The notes under the pieces are model-generated. The model was given only the letters and a program-made list of their open reading frames with translations. It searched no databases and was not told where the DNA came from. Below, piece after piece: positions 23,955-34,634 of a stretch of DNA of 64,000 nucleotides. Both the position numbers and the translations under genes were made by a program. Within the stretch, counting starts at the first letter, position 1. Each line of letters opens with the position of its first letter. The DNA is from Salminus brasiliensis (Eukaryota > Chordata > Actinopteri > Characiformes > Bryconidae), in NCBI RefSeq assembly GCF_030463535.1, contig NC_132901.1, forward strand, positions 2,627,849 through 2,691,848, in the 5' to 3' direction.

Positions 23955-24706
23955 GTGTTACAGGTCAGTGGTGTAACAGTGTGGAGTGCGTGTTAGGGGT
24001 CAGTGGTGTAACAGTGTGGAGAGTGTGTTACAGGTCAGTGGTGTAACAGTGTGGAGTGCGTGTTAGGGGTCAGTGGTGTAACAGTGTGGAGTGTGTTACA
24101 GGTCAGTGGTGTTACAGTGTGGAGTGCGTGTTAGGGGTCAGTGGTGTAACAGTGTGGAGAGTGTGTTAGGGGTCAGTGGTGTAACAGTGTGTAGTGTGTT
24201 ACAGGTCAGTGGTGTAACAGTGTGGAGAGTGTGTTAGGGGTCAGTGGTGTAACAGTGTGTAGTGTGTTACAGGTCAGTGGTGTAACAGTGTGTAGTGTGT
24301 TACAGGTCAGTGGTGTAACAGTGTGGAGTGCGTGTTAGGGGTCAGTGGTGTAACAGTGTGGAGAGTGTGTTAGGGGTCAGTGGTGTAACAGTGTGGAGTG
24401 CGTGTTAGGGGTCAGTGGTGTAACAGTGTGGAGTGTGTGTTAGGGGTCAGTGGTGTAACAGTGTGGAGTGTGTTAGGGGTCAGTGGTGTAACAGTGTGGA
24501 GTGCGTGTTAGGGGTCAGTGGTGTAACAGTGTGGAGTGTGTTAGGGGTCAGTGGTGTAACAGTGTGGAGTGCGTGTTAGGGGTTAGTGGTGTAACAGTGT
24601 GGAGAGTGTGTTAGGGGTCAGTGGTGTAACAGTGTGGAGTGTGTGTTAGGGGTCAGTGGTGTAACAGTGTGTAGTGTGTTACAGGTCAGTGGTGTTACAG
24701 TGTGGT
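23955..24706 (+). repeat. 33/37-bp minisatellite, family S33, copy 1
   Basis: Units contain GTCAGTGGTGTAACAGTGTG followed by GAGTG, with either CGTGTTAGGG or TGTTACAG joining them. Lengths of 33-37 bp arise from the joining part. The same family occurs at 26925-27640 in this orientation and at 28862-29543 inverted. Confidence 0.95.
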
Positions 24707-24780
24707 AGTGAGGTGCCATTGTTGTGCTGCTTGATTGAGACCTTTGACCAGTATCCCCATTAATAGGTCAGTTTGCTACT

Positions 24781-24815
<35 letters not shown>

Positions 24816-24929
24816 TAGCTATGTCACAGGTCACAGTACTGGTGAAGTCATTCGCAAGTCTCTAATTATCTTACACACGACCCCTAAAAATACCGTACAG
24901 CTAACCGACCCCTGTCCATCTGTCTTATT

Positions 24930-24965
<36 letters not shown>

Positions 24966-24972
24966 TCACTCA

Positions 24973-25017
<45 letters not shown>

Positions 25018-25620
25018 AACATGGAAAAAAATAACTCCCTTATCTCCGGCTACCGTTCGCAAGCCTTCTGGAAAGCTCCACTCGGCGCTCCAAACAAAGC
25101 AAAGAGACCTTATCGGTGTCCGTCTGGCTAGCATTAGCCACCTAGCATTCCGGACAGGCCATTCCACAGTGAGGTCACAATTCCGCATCCCCCCAAAAAA
25201 GCAGACGGTGAGATAAGCGGAGCGGGATCGTTCCTCATTGCAGCCAGAGTCCGGATTTAGGCCTGCGGATAACAGAACCGTCAACGTCCTAAAGTGACAG
25301 TTTGGGCGACAATCAGAGGCTAACTTGGCTAACATGGAACGGAAGCTAATACCCGGCTAATTAGCGCTATGGAAACTGAGGAAGTCCCGATCCAGGGAAC
25401 GTTTGGTTGTAACTGACATGGTTTATCGCTAATGCCAGATGCAACAAGCAGACATGTGCCTCTTTAGTTCACAATGGGCGATGCTAGGCTAATGTTGCTA
25501 ACAAACACTGCATTTGGACTGTCACCAATTTCATTTTCCACCTTTTGTTATTGTGTCAGGGCGAAAGCTGTGCAGATCCAAACAGGGATAAAGCCGGATT
25601 CAGTTTCCCAATATGGAACA
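24707..25620. other. unique non-coding sequence with CA and CT tracts
   Basis: (CA)n lies at 24784-24812, with (CT)n and (CA)n at 24930-25016. No gene was recognised. Confidence 0.6.
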
Positions 25621-26500
25621 GGAGTGCTTGCTAGCTATGCTACATTTACTTGCTAATTTTGCTGAATTTTCTAACTAGCTTTAACACGTTTTCAATTTCT
25701 AGCTTTGCTACCTTTGATTGCTAGGTATGCTACATTCTGAAGCTAGCTATGTCACATTCTGATGCTACCATTGCTACATTTTGATGCTAGCTTTGCTACC
25801 TTTGCTTGCTAGGTATGCTACATTTTGAAGCTAGCTGTGTCACATTCTGATGCTACCATTGCTACATTTTGAAGCTAGCTTTGCTACTTTTGCTTGCTAG
25901 CTTTGCTTGCTAGGTATGCTAGATTTTGAAGCTAGCTATGTCACATTCTGATGCTACCATTGCTACATTTTGATGCTAGCTTTGCTACTTTTGCTTGCTA
26001 GCTTTGCTGCCTTTGCTTGCTAGGTTTGTTGAATTTTCTAACTAGCTTTAACACGTTTTCTTGCTAGCTTTGTTACATTTCATTCCAAGCTATGTTGCCT
26101 TTGCTGGCTAGCTATGCTACATATTGATGCTAGATTGGCTGAATTCTCTAGCTTGCTTTGCTGACTTTGATTGCTAGCTATGCTACATTTACTTGCTAAT
26201 TTTGCTGAATTTTCTAAGTAGCTTTAACATGTTTTCAATTCCTTGCTTTGCTACCTTTGCTTGCTAGGTATGCTACATTTTGAAGCTAGCTATGTCACAT
26301 TCTGATGCTACCATTGCTACATTTTGATGCTAGCTTTGCAACATTTGCTTGCTAGGTTTGTTGAATTTTCTAGCTAGCATTAACATATTCTTTTGATGTA
26401 GCTTTGCTATATTTTGTTGTTAGCTACATTTTCATGCTGTGCTGAATCTTCTAGCTAGCTTTCCCATCTTTGTATGCTAAGTTTTCTTGCTACCTGTGCC
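25621..26500. repeat. degenerate GCTAGCTATGCTACATTT repeat
   Basis: Blocks such as GAAGCTAGCTATGTCACATT, then CTGATGCTACCATTGCTACA, recur near 25735, 25830, 25930 and 26285. They are built from shorter (T/C)TGCTAGC(T/A)(T/A)TGCTA words. Confidence 0.85.
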
Positions 26501-26517
26501 ATATTTTATTCTATTCT

Positions 26518-26686
26518 GTTTGGACAAAAGTATTGGGACACCTGCTCATTCGATGTTTCTTCTGAAATCATGGTTATTAAAAAGAGCTGATCCTGCTTTT
26601 GTTGGAGTGGCTGTCTCTACTGTCCAGAGAAGAAGGTTTTCTACCTGATTTAGGAGCATTGCTGTGAGAATTTGATTGCATTTAGT
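26518..26686 (-). mobile_element. M1 non-autonomous DNA transposon, truncated
   Basis: Begins GGACAAAAGTATTGGGACAC and contains TACTGTCCAGAGAAGAAGG and GCATTGCTGTGAGAATTTGA. Ends where the left half should start. Confidence 0.8.
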
Positions 26687-26924
26687 TTTTTTTAATGTAA
26701 GAAACAATGATACACACAAGCATGACCACACTGTATATTATCACAGCGAGGCTGTTTACAGTGTTTAGTCTGAAGACTGTTTTTTACGGAAAGTCCGTCC
26801 TCAAATGTCTAAATCGGTCTCAGGCCTCCTCTCTCGCTCTGTCTGCTTTCACCACTCTCGCGCCTTCTTTCTGTTTTCCCTTCCCTCAGTTCACTTCAAT
26901 CTGAAGCAGTAACAATAAAACAGG

Positions 26925-27640
26925 TCAGTGGTGTAACAGTGTGTGAAGTGTGTTACAGGTCAGTGGTGTAACAATGTGGAGTGTGTGTTAGGGGTCAGTG
27001 GTGTAACAGTGAGGAGCGTGTTGGGGTCAGTGGTGTAACAATGTAAAGTGTGTGTTACAGGTCAGTGGTGTAACAGTGTGGAGTGTGTTACAGGTCAGTG
27101 GTGTAACAGTGTGGAGTGTGTTACAGGTCAGTGGTGTAACAATGTGGCGTGTGTGTTAGGGGTCAGTGGTGTAACAGTGATGAGTGTGTTGGGGTCAGTG
27201 GTGTAACAGTGTGGAGTGTGTTAGGGGTCAGTGGTGTAACATTGTGGAGTGTGTTAGGGGTCAGTGGTGTAACAGTGTGGAGTGTGTTACAGTACAGTGT
27301 TATAACAGTGTGGAGTGTGTTACAGGTCAGTGGTGTAACAGTGTGGAGTGTATTACAGGTCAGTGGTGTAACAGTGTGGAGTGTGTTACAGGTCAGTGTT
27401 ATAACAGTGTGGAGTGTGTTACAGGTCAGTGGTGTAACAGTGTGGAGTGTGTTACAGGTCAGTATTATAACAGTGTGGAGTGTGTTACAGGTCAGTGGTG
27501 TAACAGTGTGGAGTGTGTTACAGGTCAGTGTTATAACAGTGTGGAGTGTGTTACAGGTCAGTGGTGTAACAGTGTGGAGTGTGTTAGGGGTCAGTGGTTT
27601 AACAGTGTGGAGTGTGTTAGGGGTCAGTGGTGGTAGGGTG
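26925..27640 (+). repeat. 33-bp minisatellite, family S33, copy 2, with dimeric higher-order repeat
   Basis: Same unit as at 23955. Between about 27290 and 27560 units with GTCAGTG(T/G)TATAACAGTG alternate with GTCAGTGGTGTAACAGTG, giving a 66-bp dimer repeated about four times. Open frames here are by-products of the 33-bp period. Confidence 0.95.
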
Positions 27641-27755
27641 TAGAGTACAGAAAGAGAGAGGGATACTAAGACAAAGAGAGAGAGAGAGAGAGAGAGATGT
27701 AAGGATGAGAATTGAAAGGTTCTCACCTGCCTCATGTTGAGGAATGTGTCATAGT

Positions 27756-27798
<43 letters not shown>

Positions 27799-27917
27799 CA
27801 TCCCAGCCAACCCTCACTCACAGCATCAAACCCACCTCTTCACAATAGCAGCCTCATATCAGAGCCAAGTCTCAGTAGCACTTACCAATCTGCCTCTCTC
27901 CCACGCACTTTACAGAC

Positions 27918-27959
<42 letters not shown>

Positions 27960-28600
27960 CTAGACTGCAGACAGGCTCCTACCATCAGTAGATAGTCGAG
28001 GTCCACAGCCTACGTAATGACAGAGGAGCGCAGCTACTGTAAATCAGCAGTGAAAATCCTCTACCGGGACCAGACTGCTCTATCCATGCCTCGCCCACAA
28101 TAGTGCTCGACAGCACCTGCGGGATCTAGAGCAGAGAACCCATCATGTTCTGATTTGCAGTGGACGGTACCAGCGTGAGGAACACCACTGTAGGCCTACT
28201 GAAAGTGCACCAGACACCGAATGGACAGAAGAGCACAGTGGAACGCCAGCAGCCAACAGACGCTCGCACTGCTTAGCATCGTGCTAACTGATAGGGGGGA
28301 GAGGGAGGTCGTACTGGGGGCCAGCGCTTAGACAGAGACAGCTAAGACTTGCTATTCGCCCCCCTGCGACCTGCAAAGGACGGCTTGGGAAACCGCACGC
28401 CGAAGGGATGTGGGACATGGCATTGTGGGAAATGTAGTCAAAACACACCAAATAAATGCGAGAAATTAATAAATAATCTTTTTAAAAGATGAATCCCTAC
28501 GCTTTCCTCCTGCCTTTAATGACCTTTAGTCTCGCCGTCCGAGTCACTGGTAGCCTGTGCAGTTACGTAATCGACTCCTGAAAAACACCCCCCCCCCTCC
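27641..28600. other. unique non-coding sequence with GA and CA tracts
   Basis: (GA)n lies at 27664-27696 and (CA)n at 27756-27797 and 27919-27957. The sequence from 27960 to 28600 is non-repetitive with no gene recognised. Confidence 0.6.
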
Positions 28601-28612
28601 TCCTTTTCTCCT

Positions 28613-28656
28613 GGAATGTGTGGGAAGGCATTCCTGCGTTAATTCGCTGCATTCCT
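28613..28656. promoter_or_regulatory. cluster of TEAD/MCAT-like sites
   Basis: GGAATGTG at 28613 and CATTCCT at 28629 and 28650 give three TEAD-type motifs in 44 bp of unique sequence. CATTCCT is the classic muscle MCAT element. That the cluster is functional is inference only. Confidence 0.3.
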
Positions 28657-28809
28657 GCCTCCCCCCCACCGGCCTCTGTGTTCTGGCTGCAGGAAGCATT
28701 CAGGCCTCCCTCCCGCTCTGGGCTCGGCTGCTGCTGATCATGTGGTGCGATTGATCCCGGGACGCTGCTGCCGTTCGAAGTCCACACAGCTGCTACCATA
28801 GAAGGTGAA

Positions 28810-28851
<42 letters not shown>

Positions 28852-28861
28852 CATGTATAAG

Positions 28862-29543
28862 ACTCCACACTGTTACACCACTGACCCGTAACACACACCA
28901 CACTGTTACACCACTGACCCCAACACACTCCACACTGTTACACCACTGACCCGTAACACACTCCACACTGTTATACCACTGACCCCTAACACACTCCACA
29001 CTGTTACACCACTGACCCGTAACACACACCACACTGTTACACCACTGACCCCTAACACACACTCCACACTGTTACACCACTGACCCGTAACACACTCCAC
29101 ACTGTTACACCACTGACCCCAACACACTCCACACTGTTACACCACTGACCTGTAACACACTCCACACTGTTACACCACTGACCCCTAACACACACTCCAC
29201 ACTGTTACACCACTGACCCCTAACACACACTCCACACTGTTACACCACTGACCTGTAACACACTCCACACTGTTACACCACTGACCTGTAACACACTCCA
29301 CACTGTAACACCACTGACCCCTAACACACACTCCACACTGTTACACCACTGACCTGTAACACACTCCACACTGTTACACCACTGACCTGTAACACACTCC
29401 ACACTGTAACACCACTGACCCCTAACACACACTCCACACTGTTACACCACTGACCTGTAACACACTCCACACTGTAACACCACTGACCCCTAACACACAC
29501 TCCACACTGTTACACCACTGACCTGTAACACACTCCACACTGT
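28862..29543 (-). repeat. 33-bp minisatellite, family S33, inverted copy
   Basis: The plus strand shows CACACTGTTACACCACTGAC joined by CC(C/T/G)TAACACACTC, the exact reverse complement of the family at 23955 and 26925. It is preceded by (GA)n at 28816-28851. About 20 units are present. Confidence 0.95.
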
Positions 29544-29965
29544 GATTTCTATTCAGGAGATTAATTGAGCCATTACTTTATTACCAACCTGAAGCAGAAC
29601 ACAGGAGGAAAATCTGCAGAGGATTAATGTGTGTGTGGTTGTGTGTGTGTGTGTGGTTGTGTGTGTGTGTGTGTGGTTGTGTGTGTGTGTGTTAATGTGT
29701 GTGATGGTGTTCACACAAATAGAACAGAGCTAAGCTGCCTGCTCTTTTGGGTGAAAGTCTACATCAGCTATAATTCTGCGTTTCACCCTCAGACTGTACT
29801 TACAGTGAGATCACACAGATGCTAAAAATGGATGTGTGGATTTACTGGGTTGGGAGAGAAGTTCAGAAGCTCTGCTCGACTCATAGTTCAGTTTAATTAC
29901 GCAGTAACCCTTTACACCCTAAAGGCCTGTACGTGAGCCCATCCTTCCATTTCTCCAAACCACAT
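29544..29965. other. non-coding with TG tract
   Basis: GTGTGTGTGGTTGTG-type repeats lie at 29627-29700. No other feature was recognised. Confidence 0.6.
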
Positions 29966-31490
29966 ACGTTACTGAGTCATTCATAGCAGTTACTGAATCA
30001 GTTTTAGTACATACTGAATCATTCATAGCAGTTACTGAATCAGTTTTAGTACATACTGAATCATTCATAGCAGTTACTGAATCAGTTTTAGTACATACCT
30101 AGTTTTAGTACATAGTACATATTTTAGTACATATCTAGTAGATACTGAATCATTTAGAGCAGTTACTGAACACTTTATAATAATAGTGAATTGCTTCTAG
30201 TAGTTACTGAATCACTTCTAGTAGTTACTGAATCATTTCTAGTAGCTACTGAATCTGTTATACTTGTTACTGATTCCATTCTAGTAGATGCTAATTCATT
30301 CAGAGCAGTTACTGACTCATTTGTAGTAGTTACTGAATCATCTGTAGCAGTTAGTGAATCCTTTCTAAAAACTGAATTTATAGCAGCTACTGAATCATTT
30401 ATAGTAGTTATTGAATCATTTATAGTAGTTAATGAATCATTTATAGCAGTTACTGAATCATTCATAACAGTTACTGAATCATTTCTAGCAGTTACTGAAT
30501 CAGTTTTAGTACATACTGAACCATTCATAGCAATTGCTGAATCCTTTCTAGTAGATACTGAATCATTTCTAGTAGTTAATGAATCATTTCTAGTAGTTAC
30601 TGAATCACTTCTAGTAGTTACTGAATCTGTTATAGTTGTTACTGATTCCATTCTAGTAGATGCTGATTCATTCATAGCAGTTACTGACCCATTTGTAGTA
30701 GTTACTGAATCATCTGTAGCAGTTACTGAATCATCTGTAGCAGTTAGTGAATCCTTTTTAAAAACTTTTTAGTGGATGCTGAATTATTCATAGCAGTTAC
30801 CGAATCATTTATAGTAGATACGGAATCATTTATAGCAGATACTGAATCATTTATAGTAGTTAATGAATCATTTATAGCAGTTACTGAATCATTCATAGCA
30901 GTTACTGAACCGTTTATAGCAGTTATTGAAATACGTTTTAGTAGATACTGAACCCTTTCTAGTGGATGCTGAATTATTTATAGCAGTTACTAAATCATTC
31001 ATAGCAGTCCTGACTCATTTATAGTAGTTACTGAATCACCTGTAGCAGTTACTGAATCATTCACAGCAGTTACTGAATCATTATTAGTAGTTACTGAATC
31101 ATCTGTAGCAGTTATGGAATCATTCATAGCAGTTATTGAATCATTTATAGTAGTTACTGAATCATTTCTAGCAGTTACTGAACCATTTATAGCAGTTAAT
31201 GAATCATTCATAGCAGTTACTGACTCATCTGTAGCAGTTACTGAACCATAATAGTAGATACCAAATCATTTATAGCAGATACTGAATCACTTCTAGTGTA
31301 CACTGAATCCTTTGTAAGAGTTACTGAATCCTTTATAACAGTTACTGAATCATATGTAACAGTTACTGAATCATAAATATCAGTCACTGAATTCTTTACA
31401 GCAGATCCTGAATCATTTACAGTAGTTAGTGAATTTCTTACAGTACACACTGAATCCTTCATAGAAGTTACTGAATCATCGGTGTGAAAT
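29966..31490. repeat. 21-bp minisatellite, about 70 degenerate copies
   Basis: Units of about 21 bp: GTTACTGAATCATTTATAGC plus one base. Variants are TTCTAGTA, TTCATAGCA and CTGTAGCA. Similarity between neighbours is modest, so the array is old. Since 21 is a multiple of three, both strands stay open over parts of it. Related sequence occurs in cyp4v introns (57.4-58.9 and 59.3-59.5 kb). Confidence 0.93.
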
Positions 31491-31876
31491 GGTTCATTGT
31501 AGACAAACGTACATAGATTTTTTTTAGAAGTGGCGGTGAATGGAAAAAGAAAAAAAGTTGGTCGCCATGACAACCCACCAGTGAACCTGCACTTGCCTGC
31601 TGAGTGTAATCTTGTGATAAAATAGTGGCAGATCATTTTAGAGAGGCATTAAAACCTTTCAGACGTCTGGTTCCCTTCACCACCATTGTGAACAGTTCTG
31701 AATTGTGGGTAGGTTTCTCCAGAACGAAGCGTTTCACACCAAACCTCTCCGAATCACTTCGTTCACACCTTCACTGTGTCATTCTGCAGACATTTCAGCT
31801 TGGTGAACTTCCCCTTTAATATTGCCATCCCTGATATTGTGGTCATGTGGCTTGTTGTGTTTAAGCTGCAGCTCTG

Positions 31877-31912
<36 letters not shown>

Positions 31913-32081
31913 TGGTCCGGCACTACTACTGCTGCTGCTGATCTTACTCCGGTATTGATGCTCTATCACCCGGGGGGGCACTCGTAAGTGTGTGTGTGTG
32001 TGTGTGTGTGCGCATTTGGGGTGGGGCTGAGTCAGCATACAGCCTCCCCTGCAGCCTCCGATGAGGAAAAACCCATTGTTT

Positions 32082-32157
<76 letters not shown>

Positions 32158-32480
32158 ACTTATCCGCAACCCCGACCTCTGCAATTCTAACAATCCCAGC
32201 TTTATAGTCCATACCTAATACAGTGACATCCATTGGGCCGCTGGGTTGTATGGTAATGGCCTTTTCAGCAGGTGATTGATGGCACACTTACTTAATCAGC
32301 CTGATTCGGTTGATTTGATTGGTTGAAGAGAATTTCTACCAAGATGAGATTGGTGACAGTCTAGGTCCAGTGTTTGTTAGCAATATTAGCCTAGCATCTC
32401 CTGTTCTGAACTAAAGAGGTGAATATCAGATACCACCCAGGTCTCGGCTGATTCACTGCATTTGGGGCCAGCGATTAATA
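31491..32480. other. unique non-coding sequence with TG and CT/CA tracts
   Basis: (TG)n lies at 31878-31911 and 31987-32010, with (CT)n followed by (CA)n at 32093-32159. No gene was recognised. Confidence 0.6.
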
Positions 32481-32840
32481 ATGCTAGTTAGAATGCTAGT
32501 ATGGTGTTGCTAGGTGGTTGCTATGGCGTTGCTAGTTGATTGCAATGGTATCCAAAGTGTTTGCTATGGTGTTGCTTGGTAGTGCTTGCTGGGTGCTTTC
32601 TATGGTGTTGCTAAGTAGTTACTAGGTGGTTGCTAAGTGGTTGCTATGGCGTTGCTAGTTGGTTGCAATGGTATCCACAGTGTTTGCTATGGTTTTGCTT
32701 GGTATTCCTCGCTGGGTGCTTTCTATTGTGTTGCTAAGTAGTTACTAGGTGGTTGCTATGGCGTTGCTGTTAAGTGGTTGCTAGGTGGTTCCTTTGGTAT
32801 CCAAGGTGTTTGCTATGGTGTTGCTATGGATCACGCCCTT
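32481..32840. repeat. degenerate GTTGCTAGGTGGTTGCTATG repeat
   Basis: Loose repeat of (G/A)GTGGTTGCTA and TGGTGTTGCTA words. A longer block (GTTTGCTATGGTGTTGCTTG to TTACTAGGTGG) appears twice, near 32555 and 32680. It is related in style to the AGCAACC repeat at 2500-2700. Confidence 0.8.
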
Positions 32841-33071
32841 GTCCAACATTGCTACTGTGGCATTAGCACTGCCCGGCTACCGGCCCCGTCCAACAGCATT
32901 ACCATAGCAATCGCATGACCCGGCCACCGGGCTTGTCCAACAGCGTTACCATGGCATTAGCACTTCTCCCACATCTGTACCGCTGCATTAGCACAGCCTG
33001 GGTACCGGGTCCATCCCATATCGCTACCATGGCATCAGCATTTCCCTCCTTTGCTTTAGTTGGTGCCTATG

Positions 33072-33119
<48 letters not shown>

Positions 33120-33428
33120 GACGATACGGTGCAGTAGCTTGGCCTTGGCTACATTCACATGCATGCACCCACCCGTACACTGTATGTTACAGTATCCTTA
33201 GGCTGCTTAGGGACTAGTGCTGATTCCTCCATCCATCTGAATTTGGGCCTGCTGGTATTCTGCTCTCGCTCTCTCGCGCTCTCTCTCTCTCTCTCTCTCT
33301 CTCCAGGGTAGTATTCTGTACACTCGTCCCGCAGTGTTCAGAGAGCCTAACGCAGTTACAGCTCTCTCTCTGCTGACACCAGACACTGAAAACCCCTCCA
33401 AGACCCACTGGCTCTGGCTCTGGTTTGA
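32841..33428. other. non-coding with CA and CT tracts
   Basis: Contains ACCATGGCATTAGCAC-type words at 32850-33050, (CA)n at 33074-33115 and (CT)n at 33264-33302. No gene was recognised. Confidence 0.6.
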
Positions 33429-33633
33429 ACATCCTGACCTCACTAACACTCACACACTCTTGTCGCTGAATGCAATCAAATCCTCACAGCAATGCTGCTC
33501 CAATATCTAGCAGACAGCCTTCCTCCCTGGACAGTTGAGACAGTTACTCCAACAAAAGCAGAGTCAACTCTTTTTAATAGCCATTATAACAATGGACGAG
33601 CAGGTGTCCCAATACTTTTGTCCAAATAGTGTG
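33429..33633 (+). mobile_element. M1 non-autonomous DNA transposon, right half
   Basis: Contains ATGCAATCAAATCCTCACAG and GGACAGTTGAGACAGTTAC. Ends GGTGTCCCAATACTTTTGTC, then CAAATAGTGTGTA. The left half is absent. Confidence 0.8.
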
Positions 33634-33716
33634 TATAAGCTTGTTGGACATCCTATTTAAAAACGGTCATTAATATAGAGGTTTGGGGGTTTGTGTTTGG
33701 GTTATATAGCATATAG

Positions 33717-33845
33717 TATTTACAACGATCAGCCATAACATTAGAACCACCTGCCTTAATGTTGAGGAAGTCCCCTTTGTGCCAAGACTAATTTGATTAG
33801 CGGTTGTGAGGTGAGGCCTCCATGAGCATCACTTAGGTCACCTTA
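33717..33845. mobile_element. end fragment of a Tc1-like transposon
   Basis: Starts with CGATCAGCCATAACATTAGA, then ACCACCTGCC, resembling the end of a widespread fish Tc1-like element. It then jumps to GGTTGTGAGGTGAGGCCTCC, part of the transposase 3' region that is also seen at 10340. Internally deleted and non-coding. Confidence 0.6.
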
Positions 33846-33977
33846 GGTTGCAGAGCGTAGTGCCGAAAAGTCTCCAACGCTCTGCCGACTTAATAACTGC
33901 AGAGCTCCAAACCATATTAATGGCTATGGGTTTCGAAAATGAGGTCATAAAAGCTTCCATAAGTGGAATCTGTGTGT

Positions 33978-34013
33978 AGGTGTCCCAATACTTTTGTCAA
34001 CCCAGCGCATATA
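33978..34013 (+). mobile_element. solo right end of M1
   Basis: AGGTGTCCCAATACTTTTGT followed by CAACCCAGCGCATATA. No other M1 sequence adjoins it. Confidence 0.6.
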
Positions 34014-34264
34014 GTAGTCTGTTGTTTCTTACGTCTGCCGCTCCAGTACTTCAGTTCCGATGATGGAGGAAATGGAAACAGATGCTGGTGGAGATGTTTT
34101 CAGAGCGACTGGATCAGCGACTGTTTTTGTTTTCTTTCTCACATGGCTGACCGGAGGGCCGAAACTGGACAGATTGCCACACAATGCTTCGCAGCAAACC
34201 GCTGGAGATGCCAGACTGGAACTGGAACAACAAAACATGGAGGAATTCCTGGTGGGTGAGCTGT

Positions 34265-34302
<38 letters not shown>

Positions 34303-34303
34303 G

Positions 34304-34610
34304 TTGTATACCAAAATGTTTGTGGACACCCTATTGGCACCATACTTAGTGCCAGACATGCTAGAGGTTTATAAAGCCCCCCAGCATTGAGCTGTGTTCT
34401 CTAGAATGATGGTGGTGCTCCATTCAGTACTTTGGGATGCAATCAAATCCTCACAGCAATGTTCCTCCAAAATCTAGTCGTAGGCCTTCACCCCTGGACA
34501 GTAGAGACAGTTACTCCAACAAACGCAGGATCAGCTCTTTTTAATAGCCTTGATTTCTGAAGCTGGAAATGAACGAGCAGGTGTCCCAATACTTTTGTCC
34601 ACATAGTGTA
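34304..34610 (+). mobile_element. M1 non-autonomous DNA transposon, internally shortened
   Basis: The left end ACCAAAATGTTTGTGGACAC lies directly after a (GA)n tract at 34269-34300. The right end is GGTGTCCCAATACTTTTGTC followed by CACATAGTGTATA. Middle blocks include GCCCCCCAGCATTGAGCTG. Confidence 0.8.
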
Positions 34611-34634
34611 TATAAGCATGTTGGACATCCTGTT

